A stretch of 7,261 nucleotides of DNA from Thiohalocapsa sp. (GTDB taxonomy: Bacteria; Pseudomonadota; Gammaproteobacteria; Chromatiales; Chromatiaceae): assembly GCF_019695415.1 (NCBI RefSeq), contig NZ_JAIFKJ010000286.1, positions 1 to 7,261 of the forward strand, written 5' to 3'. A program made the position numbers and the translations under genes. The notes beneath the pieces are model-generated. The model was not told the DNA's origin, searched no databases, and saw only the letters and a list, made by a program, of their open reading frames with translations. This document shows, in pieces, positions 1 through 6,699 of the stretch. Position 1 is the stretch's first letter. Each line of letters opens with the position of its first letter.

Positions 1-1038
1 CGCCCGCGCTACGCCGGCCGGCTGGACCTGAAGCATGGCGCCGTGGACATGAGCCACGGCAGCGGCGGTCGGGCCATGGCCCAGCTCATCGACGAGCTCT
101 TTCGCAAGCATCTGGATAATGAACTGCTGGCCCAGGGTAACGATCAGGCTCTGTTCATACCGCCCGCCGGGCGAATCGCCGTCAGCACCGACGGGCATGT
201 CATCTCGCCGCTGTTCTTTCCGGGGGGTGACATCGGCTGTCTCGCCGTGCACGGCACTGTCAACGACGTGGCCATGTGCGGCGCCAAGCCCCTCTACCTG
301 ACCGCCGGCTTCATACTGGAGGAAGGACTGCCGCTCGCAGATCTCGCGCGCATCGTCGAGAGCATGGCCCAGGCGTGCAGCGAGGCAGGTGTTGCCGTGG
401 TCACCGGCGACACCAAGGTGGTGGAGCGCGGCAAGGGCGACGGCTGCTTTATCACTACGACCGGTGTCGGTGTGGTGCCCGACGGCGTCGACATTGCCGG
501 CGGTAACGCTCGACCAGGCGACGCCATCCTCGTCTCCGGCCATATCGGCGATCATGGCGTCGCCATCATGTCCAAGCGCGAGAATCTCGGTTTCGAGACG
601 GAGATCCATTCCGACACCCAGTCGCTGCATGATCTGGTCGCGGCCATGATCGACGCCGTCCCGGACATCCACTGCCTGCGCGACCCCACCCGCGGCGGTC
701 TCGCCAGCACCCTGAACGAGCTGGCCCAACAGTCCGGCGTCGGCATGCAGATTCGCGAGCAGGCCATCCCCGTGCGCCCGGAGGTCGCCGCCGCCTGTGA
801 GCTGCTGGGCTTAGATCCCCTCAACGTCGCCAACGAGGGCAAGCTCATCGCCATCTGCCCCGCCGACCAAGCCGAGACCCTGCTCGCCGCCATGCGCGCT
901 CACCCCAAGGGCGCCGACGCCACAATCATCGGCGAGGTCTTCGCAGACCCCCACCATTTCGTCCAGATGGAGACCGCCTTCGGCGGCAACCGCATCGTCG
1001 ACTGGCTCGCGGGGGAGCAGTTGCCGCGGATTTGTTGA
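1..1038 (+). CDS. hypE: Hydrogenase maturation protein HypE (5' end outside window)
   Basis: HypE works with HypF in the cytoplasm to make the cyanide ligands of the [NiFe]-hydrogenase iron centre: HypF carbamoylates the C-terminal cysteine of HypE, and HypE dehydrates it with ATP to a thiocyanate. Counting from the first codon in the window, visible family signatures are SHGSGGRAM (18-26), STD (62-64), FFPGG (72-76), TGDTKVVERG (135-144), DPTRGG (228-233), NEGK (278-281) and the diagnostic C-terminal PRIC with the modified cysteine last (342-345). The protein is an AIR-synthase-related (PurM-like) fold. The frame is open to base 1, and the residues before the first in-window start (GTG at 43), including LDLKHG, look like the normal N-terminus of longer HypE forms, so I call it 5' partial; GTG 43 would give 331 residues. 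All key residues are intact. It probably ends a hyp operon extending to the left. Confidence 0.95.
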   Translation, partial: RPRYAGRLDLKHGAVDMSHGSGGRAMAQLIDELFRKHLDNELLAQGNDQALFIPPAGRIAVSTDGHVISPLFFPGGDIGCLAVHGTVNDVAMCGAKPLYLTAGFILEEGLPLADLARIVESMAQACSEAGVAVVTGDTKVVERGKGDGCFITTTGVGVVPDGVDIAGGNARPGDAILVSGHIGDHGVAIMSKRENLGFETEIHSDTQSLHDLVAAMIDAVPDIHCLRDPTRGGLASTLNELAQQSGVGMQIREQAIPVRPEVAAACELLGLDPLNVANEGKLIAICPADQAETLLAAMRAHPKGADATIIGEVFADPHHFVQMETAFGGNRIVDWLAGEQLPRIC

Positions 1039-1170
1039 GCCGCACCGGCATCAGCTTTCGCAAGACCGAGCGCGCAGAGCGTCAACGCGATTCGGACCAG
1101 GCGCCTGAGCCACCCATGGTGCTATCGCTCCTGCGTTAGGCTCTCGGCTGCTCGCCGTTACGTCCCGCTG
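1039..1170. other. Convergent intergenic spacer, hypE / Sel1-repeat gene
   Basis: This 132-base gap separates the stop codons of two converging genes. I see no credible ORF, no RNA gene and no hairpin followed by a T-run on either strand. The only pairing noticed, GAGCC with a later GGCTC, has a loop of more than 25 bases and is not convincing as a terminator. Confidence 0.5.
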
Positions 1171-1614
1171 CTACTTATCGTCGAATCCGGCTGCGTGGTA
1201 CCACTTGCGCGCCTCGTCCATGTCTTTGGGCACGCCGTTGCCCTGCTCGTACATCATGGCGAGGGTGGTCATGGAGCCCGTCAGCCCCTGCTCTGCGGCG
1301 CGCTTGAACCATTCGATGGCCTTGGCGGGGTTCTTGTCGGTGCATTCTCCTTCCATGTACATGAACGCGAGGCCGTGCTGGGCGAGGCCCATGCCCTGCT
1401 CGGCAGCCGCCTTCATGTACTTGTAGGCTAGGAGTGGGTTCGGGACCATGCCGAGCCCGTTCTGGGCCATGATGGCCATGCGGTACATGGCGTCGACATT
1501 GCCGCGCTCGGCAAGAGGGGACAGGAGTCCGGTGGCGCGGGAAAACTGCTTGGCCTCGAAGGCGGCGATGCCGCTGGTGAGGTCCATGTCCTGGTTGCTG
1601 ATGTCTTCGGTCAT
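1171..1614 (-). CDS. Small Sel1-repeat (TPR-like) protein
   Basis: This 147-residue protein is built almost entirely of Sel1-like repeats, helix-pair units that normally act as protein-interaction scaffolds. Three repeats are visible: about residues 40-74 (ending KAAAEQG), 75-110 (ending KRAAEQG) and 111-143 (MYEQGNGVPKD then ARKWYHAAG). A preceding half unit lies at about 13-39. There is no signal peptide or membrane segment, so it is probably cytoplasmic, unlike many secreted Sel1 proteins. The ATG start is supported by GAGGA with a 9-base spacer. It lies 130 bases downstream of the phosphatase gene on the same strand and may be cotranscribed with it, though the gap is large enough for its own promoter. 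Its partner and role cannot be told from sequence. The fold assignment is strong; function is unknown. Confidence 0.88.
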   Translation of the reverse strand: MTEDISNQDMDLTSGIAAFEAKQFSRATGLLSPLAERGNVDAMYRMAIMAQNGLGMVPNPLLAYKYMKAAAEQGMGLAQHGLAFMYMEGECTDKNPAKAIEWFKRAAEQGLTGSMTTLAMMYEQGNGVPKDMDEARKWYHAAGFDDK

Positions 1615-1623
1615 GCGAGTCTG

Positions 1624-1628
1624 TCCTC
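1624..1628 (-). promoter_or_regulatory. Ribosome binding site of the Sel1-repeat gene
   Basis: On the minus strand this reads GAGGA and is followed by a 9-base spacer to the ATG at 1614. It is a near-consensus Shine-Dalgarno sequence and fixes the start of the Sel1-repeat gene. Confidence 0.65.
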
Positions 1629-1744
1629 ATCGTGTGCGGTTTTTGCTCCGCCCGGGGAGTTGCGGGCAGCACGCGCGGATTGCCACTGTGTGGGCCAGAC
1701 TCGGGTGTCGCGGCATGGGACCCTAGGTTAGCGCGGCGCGCGGC

Positions 1745-2566
1745 TCAGGCCTGCATCGGCAGCCCGACGAAGTCGAGCCATTGCCGGTAGAGGCCCGTGT
1801 TGGCCGCCGCCAGCGCCAGATGCTTGCCTAGCGCAACGCCGTCGGTGGGTTTGTCGCCGCCCGGCGCGAATAGGGCGGTGGCGCAGCCGGCCTCCTGGGC
1901 CACGAGGCGTCCGGCAGCATGGTCCCAGAGCTTCTGCCCGCCATGCAGATAGAGCTGGAAGCGCCCGGCAGCGAGCCAGCACCACTCAAGTGCCACAGCA
2001 CCGAGGTTGCGTTGGGAACGGAAGCCGCCCGGGCGAAAGAGCGGCGCCACGCGTGCTGACGGGATGCGCTTGAAGTCCACCACAGCGACGCAGTCGCCGA
2101 GCGTCGGGCCGGGCGCGTAAGGCGTCAGGGGGGTCCCGTCCAGCTGGGCGCCCTCGCCGCGGGCAGCGGTGAAGCACTCGTCGCGGACCGGATCCAGCAC
2201 CACCGCGAGCTCGGCGCGGCCGTGCTGAATCAGCGCCAGCGAGATGCAGAAGCCAGGAAAGCCGCAGGTGAAGTTGCTGGTGCCGTCCAGCGGATCCAGA
2301 CACCAGAGCGGGCCGCCCGCGTCCAGGAGCTGCTGTTGGTGCGCGGCGTCCATCTCTTCGCCGAGCAGAGCCACGTCCGGCCAGTGCTCGGCCAACGTCG
2401 CGGTGAGGCGCTTTTGGACGCCGAGGTCGGCTGCTGTCACCAGGCTGCCGTCGGCTTTGGCGGTGCTCGTTGTGGCGCGAAAGCGTGGCAGGATCTCGGC
2501 CTCGGCGGCCGTGCGCAGAAGTCTGCTGAGCGTGTTGAGGTCAACAGCGGCGGGGGTTGGTTGCAT
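1745..2566 (-). CDS. Inositol monophosphatase family phosphatase
   Basis: This is a Mg2+-dependent, Li+-sensitive-type sugar or nucleotide phosphatase of the IMPase/CysQ/FBPase-like superfamily, 273 residues from the chosen ATG, a normal length. Metal-binding motifs are all present: KADGSLVTAAD (37-47), GEE (69-71), DPLDGT (91-96, the family's main metal-binding signature) and WD (214-215). The start at 2566 is preferred over an ATG 81 bases upstream because AGGAG sits 8 bases before it and family homology begins just after it. Substrates in the family range from inositol-1-phosphate to PAP and sugar phosphates. The sequence does not settle which applies, and I would not call it SuhB or CysQ. 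There is no signal peptide, so it is cytoplasmic. It is transcribed divergently from slt and lies upstream of the Sel1-repeat gene on the same strand. Confidence 0.9.
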   Translation of the reverse strand: MQPTPAAVDLNTLSRLLRTAAEAEILPRFRATTSTAKADGSLVTAADLGVQKRLTATLAEHWPDVALLGEEMDAAHQQQLLDAGGPLWCLDPLDGTSNFTCGFPGFCISLALIQHGRAELAVVLDPVRDECFTAARGEGAQLDGTPLTPYAPGPTLGDCVAVVDFKRIPSARVAPLFRPGGFRSQRNLGAVALEWCWLAAGRFQLYLHGGQKLWDHAAGRLVAQEAGCATALFAPGGDKPTDGVALGKHLALAAANTGLYRQWLDFVGLPMQA

Positions 2567-2574
2567 CTGCTTTG

Positions 2575-2579
2575 CTCCT
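2575..2579 (-). promoter_or_regulatory. Ribosome binding site of the IMPase-family gene
   Basis: The minus strand reads AGGAG about 8 bases before the ATG at 2566. This good Shine-Dalgarno match is the main reason to choose the internal start over the upstream ATG at 2647. Confidence 0.65.
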
Positions 2580-2641
2580 GGCAGTGCGGCCTGGTGGTGG
2601 GGTGACGACAGCACGGTTGCCGACCCGGGCGCCTGTCGGCG

Positions 2642-2670
2642 CTGCAACCTGTCCGTTTGCGGTCGATAAT
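2642..2670 (+). promoter_or_regulatory. Possible sigma-70 promoter for slt
   Basis: CTGCAA (2642-2647, four of six matches to TTGACA) and GATAAT (2665-2670, five of six matches to TATAAT) are separated by 17 bases. Transcription would begin at about 2677, which falls at the first possible ATG of slt (2678). This favours the downstream ATG at 2732 as the true start, with a leader of about 55 bases. It is a pattern match only. Confidence 0.4.
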
Positions 2671-2731
2671 GGGGTAAATGCCGGCCGGGCTCCAGCGCCC
2701 GGGCGGTGCACAGCCTTCGGTGTTACCGACG

Positions 2732-4711
2732 ATGTCTTGGAACCCCTCTGCTCTGCGATCGCGGCGCGCGCGACCCTTGCTTGTTGTCGCCACGCTGCTG
2801 GCCCTTGCAGTGCCGGTCAGGCCGTGCGCGGCGGAGCCGGCTGCTGAGGGCCAGCGTCGTGACTTCGTGGCCGCGGAGCGCGCATTGGCCGCGGGGGAGC
2901 GCGAAAGCTTCGTGCAGCTCGAAAAGGGTTTGCGGGACTATCCGCTGTGGCCCTACCTCCGGCTCGCGGAGCTGCGCTGGGAGCTCACTCCGGAGCATCG
3001 CCCCGAGATCGAGGCCTTTATCACCGATTATGCGGGTACGGCGCCGGGTGAGACCCTGCGCCGGCTGTGGCTCAACGCCCTGCATGCTCGCGGCGATCAC
3101 GCAGGCTATGTCCGCAATTATGCCGACAATGACTCCGAAACCCGCGAGTGCCGCTGGCGCCGGAGCCTGCTTGCGCTGGGCCGAGAAGAGGCGGCCGTAT
3201 CGGGGCTCGACGCGCTCTATCTCACCGGCGCGTCGCTGCCGGCAGACTGTGACCCGGTGCTCGAGCATTGGCATGCCGCGGGCGGCCTCGTGCCGAATCT
3301 GGTGTGGCGCCGGGTCGGCGCCGCATTGGCCAGGGGCAACGTCGGTGTGGCGGCGTATCAACGCCGCTACCTCCCCGAGCGGCATCGGCGCTGGCTGAAC
3401 CAGCAGCTACTCCTCCACCGCGAGCCCAGACGCCTCAAAGAGGCCGAGCTGCCGGAGGACCCGGAACGGCGTGTCGCGGTACTGGTGGCAGCCATCGAGC
3501 GCCTGGCACGGGATGATCCGCGGCTCGCCGCCGCGGACTGGAGCGTGCTCCAGGCCCGGGAGCTGGTGCCGCTGCCGGCAAGGGATCGGGCGGTCACCGC
3601 CATCGGCGTCGGACTGGCGCGTGCAGGCGAGCGCTCCGGCCTCGTCTACCTGCGCCGCCTGCGGGCCCTGCCGGAGAACCTGGAGCTGCAGCGCGCGCGC
3701 CTGCGCGCGGCGTTGCGGTTGCGCGCGTGGCCAGAGATCATCGACTGGGTGCGGGCCTTGCCGCCGCAGGAGCGCGAGCGCGGCGAGTGGCAGTACTGGC
3801 TCGCCCGCGCGCTCGGCAAACGCGGCGACCTCGTCGGCGCAGTGCATGCGTTGGACACGGCTGCGGCCGAGCGCGATCTCTGGGGCTTTCGCGCCGCTGA
3901 GCTGCTCGGTCGCGAGCCGGCGCTGCGCGTGCAGCCGACGCCGGCGGACCCGGCCGAGATCAACCGGCTGCTGGCCTCCGACACCGCCCGGCGTATTCGC
4001 GAGCTGCAGGCCCTCGGGCGGCGCACGGACGTGACCCGGGAGTGGCGTGAACTGACTCGCAATGCCGATTCCGCGGCGCTGCGCGCGGCCGCACTTCTCG
4101 GCGAGCGCCTCGGACTGGTGACCGAGTCCATCTTCACGCTAGCCCGCAGCGATTATTGGGACGACATCCCGCTGCGCTTCCCGCTGCTCTACGATCGGTT
4201 GATCGCGTCCGGCGCTGAGGACTACGGCCTGCCGTTGGAGTGGGTCTACGCCGTCATCCGCCAAGAGAGCGCCTTCGACCCCGACGTCGCCTCCCATGCG
4301 GGTGCCGTCGGGCTTATGCAGCTCATGCCCGGCACCGCCCGCGATATGGCGCGCGAGCTCGGCCGCCCGGCCCCAGGGCGCCTTGACCTCATCGATCCGT
4401 CGCTCAACATCGCGCTTGGCACTCGCTACCTTGCGGCCATGCGTGAGCGCTTCGGCGGCAACCAGGTTCTGGCTACTGCCGCCTACAATGCGGGGCCGGG
4501 TGCGGTCTCGCGCTGGCTGCCGGACGAGACCACGCCCGCGGACCTTTGGATGGTCGCGATCCCCTATGGTGAGACTCGGGATTATGTGCGCCGGGTGCTC
4601 ACCTACCGGGTGATTTACGCCCATCGCCTGGGTCTGGATGACTTCCGGCTGGGCGCCCTGTTCGCGCCGGTGTCGCCGCCGGCGGAAGCGACGACGGTCG
4701 CTGCGGATTGA
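2732..4711 (+). CDS. slt: Soluble lytic murein transglycosylase (Slt70 family)
   Basis: This periplasmic enzyme cleaves the MurNAc-GlcNAc bond of peptidoglycan non-hydrolytically, giving 1,6-anhydromuropeptides for wall turnover and recycling. From ATG 2732 it has 659 residues, close to E. coli Slt70. The N-terminus is a signal peptide: arginine-rich n-region (10-14), hydrophobic core (about 15-28), probable cleavage near residue 34. A long helical superhelix (U and L domains) follows to about residue 490, then the C-terminal lysozyme-like domain. Catalytic Glu is at 512 in RQESAFDP, followed by GAVGLMQLMPGTA and AYNAGPG (Tyr 585), all intact. The frame is open to an ATG at 2678, but that start places 18 residues before a good signal peptide and overlaps the likely promoter. 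No clear Shine-Dalgarno was seen before 2732, so the start is less certain than the function. Confidence 0.95.
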   Translation: MSWNPSALRSRRARPLLVVATLLALAVPVRPCAAEPAAEGQRRDFVAAERALAAGERESFVQLEKGLRDYPLWPYLRLAELRWELTPEHRPEIEAFITDYAGTAPGETLRRLWLNALHARGDHAGYVRNYADNDSETRECRWRRSLLALGREEAAVSGLDALYLTGASLPADCDPVLEHWHAAGGLVPNLVWRRVGAALARGNVGVAAYQRRYLPERHRRWLNQQLLLHREPRRLKEAELPEDPERRVAVLVAAIERLARDDPRLAAADWSVLQARELVPLPARDRAVTAIGVGLARAGERSGLVYLRRLRALPENLELQRARLRAALRLRAWPEIIDWVRALPPQERERGEWQYWLARALGKRGDLVGAVHALDTAAAERDLWGFRAAELLGREPALRVQPTPADPAEINRLLASDTARRIRELQALGRRTDVTREWRELTRNADSAALRAAALLGERLGLVTESIFTLARSDYWDDIPLRFPLLYDRLIASGAEDYGLPLEWVYAVIRQESAFDPDVASHAGAVGLMQLMPGTARDMARELGRPAPGRLDLIDPSLNIALGTRYLAAMRERFGGNQVLATAAYNAGPGAVSRWLPDETTPADLWMVAIPYGETRDYVRRVLTYRVIYAHRLGLDDFRLGALFAPVSPPAEATTVAAD

Positions 4712-4818
4712 ACAACGGTTCCTCTGGCGAGCGGCGCAACGGCCTCTGTTATCCTGACGGGTCGCCGGCGGCCGCTCCGCTGCTCGGCATAGGCAACAGA
4801 GGTCGCTCATCCCACGCA
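4712..4818 (+). other. Spacer between slt and the Met-rich exported protein gene
   Basis: An in-frame TTG at 4708 overlapping the slt stop could open the next frame early, but it would add 37 residues before a good signal peptide. I therefore treat this stretch as noncoding. A TATCCT at 4750-4755 resembles a -10 box but has no suitable -35 partner. An AGAGG at 4798-4802 lies 16 bases from the downstream ATG, too far for a normal ribosome binding site. Confidence 0.4.
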
Positions 4819-5475
4819 ATGTACCGTCGCCACCCGAAGCGCCGCGCGCTCCCGCTGCCCGCCCTGCGCGCACTGCTGCTGCTTGCAGCAGCGCTGCCGC
4901 AGCCGGCACCCGCTGACGACCTGTCCGCGAGTGCCCGCGTATTCGGCGAGGCCATGGCGCGCATGATGGACGCGATGGGCTTGCTCGGGGACGGTGCTGT
5001 GGACACTCCCGCCCCCGTACCGGGCGCCATGTCTGGATTTGGTGCACCTTTCGGCATGGGGCAGATGCCCTGGCCCGGCATGCCGGGCGCTGCTATGCCG
5101 GAAATGGGCACCTGGATGCAGCAGATGCCAGGCATGATGCAGTTGCCTCACCTGCCCGGCTGGCGCCGCACGACCTTGGACGGCATCTGGGAGGGTCCTG
5201 ACGGCGCACTGTTTATCGTGCAGGCGCATCGTTTCCGGCTCTACTCCTCCCGCGGCGATTACATCGACGGGCTCATCCAGCAGCGCGGTGACCGCGTCGC
5301 CATGTACGACCCCGAGCATGACGTCGCACGGCCCTATGAGCTCGCGCAGCATCAGGGGCGGCTGGTGCTGCGGGATCCGGAGGGACATGTTTACCTGTAT
5401 CGACGCCTCTGGCACGACGACATCGGCTACGACACCGGCGGCTCCGGCGACGGTGGTGCAGCAGCGCAGCGCTGA
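4819..5475 (+). CDS. Exported protein of unknown function, Met/Pro-rich segment
   Basis: I do not recognise this 218-residue protein. From ATG 4819 it starts with a clear Sec signal peptide: basic MYRRHPKRR, a Leu/Ala-rich core (about 11-27) and cleavage after APA at residue 32. Then comes a low-complexity Met/Pro/Gly-rich segment with 14 methionines between residues 46 and 107, many as MxxM pairs (46/49, 50/53, 80/83, 93/96, 100/103/106). The C-terminal part (about 113-197) alternates hydrophobic and charged residues like a small all-beta domain (LDGIWEGPDG, then RLVLRDPEGHVYLYRR), ending in a Gly/Ala/Asp-rich tail. It is probably periplasmic or outer-membrane associated. Methionine clusters can bind Cu(I) in periplasmic copper proteins, but no His/Cys copper motif confirms that here. 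A TTG start at 4708 is possible but unlikely. It follows slt on the same strand by 107 bases and may be cotranscribed. Confidence 0.75.
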   Translation: MYRRHPKRRALPLPALRALLLLAAALPQPAPADDLSASARVFGEAMARMMDAMGLLGDGAVDTPAPVPGAMSGFGAPFGMGQMPWPGMPGAAMPEMGTWMQQMPGMMQLPHLPGWRRTTLDGIWEGPDGALFIVQAHRFRLYSSRGDYIDGLIQQRGDRVAMYDPEHDVARPYELAQHQGRLVLRDPEGHVYLYRRLWHDDIGYDTGGSGDGGAAAQR

Positions 5476-5476
5476 G

Positions 5477-5489
5477 TGCCCGGTGGGCA
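5477..5489. terminator. Small hairpin between convergent genes, possible weak terminator
   Basis: TGCCC, loop GGT and GGGCA form a perfect 5-bp stem directly after the stop codon of the Met-rich protein gene, in the 65-base gap before the converging TSUP gene. There is no T-run on either side, so intrinsic termination would be weak. Position is the main argument. Confidence 0.25.
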
Positions 5490-5540
5490 TCCATGACCGC
5501 GGGGCGGCCGTCAGATGTTCCGCGCGCACTCCACCGCCGG

Positions 5541-6338
5541 TCACGTCAGCAGCAACCGAACGCCGACCGCGAGCAACAACACTGCGAACACCCGCTTCAG
5601 CGTCAGCGTGGGCAGGCGGTGGACGAGACGGGCGCCGAGTGTGGCCATGGGCACCGCCGCGCCGGCAATGGCGAGCGCGGCGGGCCATAGCACGAAGCCG
5701 ACGCTCTGCGCCGCGAGCCCTTCCCGACCCCAGCCGGACACCACGAAGCCGAGGCTCCCTATCAGCGCTAGAGGGACGCCGCAAGCGCTGGAGGTAGCCA
5801 CCGCATGGCGCAGCGCCACTCCATGCCGGGCAAGATAGGGCACCATCAGGATGCCGCCGCCTATGCCGAGCAGGGCCGACACCGCACCGATGCCGCCGCC
5901 GGTACCGACGAGGGCGAGACTGCGCGGCAGCGGCGCGTCGGCCGGCGGCGTCCGCGCCGCCAGCAACATGCGCGTGCCGCTTGCCAGCAGGAAGGCCGCG
6001 AACAGCCGCTGCAGCCACAGAGCCGGCAGCCAGCTCGCCAGGAGTGCGCCGACGCCCGCCCCTAGCACAAGACTGGGCGCGAGCCGCGCCACCAGCCACC
6101 AACGCACGGCACCGCGGCGATGGTGCGAGAGTGTCGACGCCGAGCCTGCCGCGACGATGGTGGCTAGCGACGTGGCAACGGCCTGGTGGGGCGTCCAGGG
6201 ACCCCCGGCGCCGAAGGCGGGCAGCAGAATCAGCAGCGCCGGCACGATGACGGCGCCCCCGCCGATGCCGAGCAGGCCGGCGAGCAGGCCGGCAATGGCG
6301 CCGACGGCGGCGAAGGCGGCAAGGGCCGACGGCTCCAC
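5541..6338 (-). CDS. TSUP-family (TauE/SafE-like) membrane transporter
   Basis: This integral inner-membrane protein of 265 residues belongs to the TSUP family (4-toluene sulfonate uptake; Pfam TauE), whose studied members move sulfite, sulfoacetate, sulfolactate or other organosulfur anions. The internal duplication is easy to see: GLLGIGGG at 21-28 and ALLGIGGG at 155-162, each followed by a related HAVATS-type segment (51-57 and 178-183). Seven to eight hydrophobic stretches cover most of the chain. The GTG start at 6338 is preferred because AGGAG lies 8 bases upstream; an ATG at 6371 would add 11 polar residues with no ribosome binding site. The substrate cannot be assigned. It stands alone, convergent with the Met-rich protein gene and divergent from the NDUFA9-like gene; no sulfur-metabolism gene is adjacent. 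Confidence 0.92.
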   Translation of the reverse strand: MEPSALAAFAAVGAIAGLLAGLLGIGGGAVIVPALLILLPAFGAGGPWTPHQAVATSLATIVAAGSASTLSHHRRGAVRWWLVARLAPSLVLGAGVGALLASWLPALWLQRLFAAFLLASGTRMLLAARTPPADAPLPRSLALVGTGGGIGAVSALLGIGGGILMVPYLARHGVALRHAVATSSACGVPLALIGSLGFVVSGWGREGLAAQSVGFVLWPAALAIAGAAVPMATLGARLVHRLPTLTLKRVFAVLLLAVGVRLLLT

Positions 6339-6346
6339 GCGGCAGT

Positions 6347-6351
6347 CTCCT
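6347..6351 (-). promoter_or_regulatory. Ribosome binding site of the TSUP gene
   Basis: The minus strand reads AGGAG followed by an 8-base spacer to GTG at 6338. This consensus Shine-Dalgarno sequence decides the start in favour of GTG over the upstream ATG at 6371. Confidence 0.7.
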
Positions 6352-6400
6352 AGGCGATGTCGTGCCGGCACATTAGCCTACGGGTGCTGCAGATTGCCCG

Positions 6401-6427
6401 CGCTGGCATCGACGCGAGATGCCAGCG
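6401..6427. repeat. Perfect 10-bp inverted repeat with 7-base centre
   Basis: CGCTGGCATC (6401-6410) and GATGCCAGCG (6418-6427) are exact reverse complements around GACGCGA. No T-run follows on either strand, and no gene ends here, so it is not a standard terminator. Its place in a divergent spacer, 63 bases from the TSUP start and 38 bases before a possible -10 box, suits an operator for a dimeric regulator, but this is inference. Confidence 0.5.
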
Positions 6428-6464
6428 AGCGTGTGCGGCGGCGCCCCCGGCTGCGGCGTTACGG

Positions 6465-6470
6465 CATAAT
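6465..6470 (+). promoter_or_regulatory. Possible -10 box for the NDUFA9-like gene
   Basis: CATAAT matches five of six bases of TATAAT and is an AT-rich island in GC-rich DNA. No acceptable -35 hexamer lies 16-19 bases upstream, so the call is weak. If real, it implies a leader of over 200 bases before the ATG at 6700. Confidence 0.25.
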
Positions 6471-6699
6471 AGCGCGCCGCGCGCACCTGCCCCGGCGTGC
6501 ATCGCGACGAACAGACGGCGATAAGTCTATCTGACGGGCCCCGCGCCCGCCGCCGCGCTTGCCTGCGCTGGCAGCGGGTGCGTGCTGCGGCATCTGCCTG
6601 GCCAAGCTCGGCCTGCGTAGCCCGGTCGCCCGGGGCACCACCGGGCATCGCCGCACGGGCTGACGCCCCACACAACAGCAAGCACCGGATCTGCAATCC

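Larger units (their letters stand above)
6339..6699. other. Divergent 361-base spacer between TSUP and NDUFA9-like genes
   Basis: This noncoding gap holds the TSUP ribosome binding site, a perfect 10-bp inverted repeat (6401-6427), an AT-rich CATAAT (6465-6470) that could be a -10 box for the + strand gene, and a GC-rich stretch with several short pairings (for example 6620-6626 with 6640-6646). The open frames crossing it are Arg/Ala/Pro-rich and look like chance ORFs of GC-rich DNA. I see no tRNA or known small RNA. Confidence 0.5.

Noticed and set aside
1640..1675. GCCCG / CGGGC hairpin next to a run of five T between the phosphatase and Sel1-repeat genes.
   Set aside because: The T-run precedes the stem on the + strand and reads as A after the stem on the minus strand, so it cannot be an intrinsic terminator for the minus-strand gene that ends here.
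1731..1744. Tandem GCGCGGC GCGCGGC just downstream of the phosphatase stop codon.
   Set aside because: Two copies of a short GC-only heptamer are not distinguishable from background in this composition.
2619..2640. GCCGAC / GTCGGC inverted repeat around a 10-base centre in the phosphatase-slt divergent spacer.
   Set aside because: A 6-bp GC-rich stem is expected often by chance here, and no known operator consensus was recognised.
4139..5047. A 302-codon minus-strand frame opposite the Slt catalytic domain.
   Set aside because: It is antisense to the strongly conserved catalytic motifs of slt and shows no domain of its own.
4807..6102. A 431-codon minus-strand frame crossing the Met-rich protein gene and part of the TSUP gene.
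   Set aside because: It lies antisense to one well-supported gene and overlaps another on the same strand in a different frame; its Arg/Ala/Gly-rich composition is typical of a GC-rich shadow frame.
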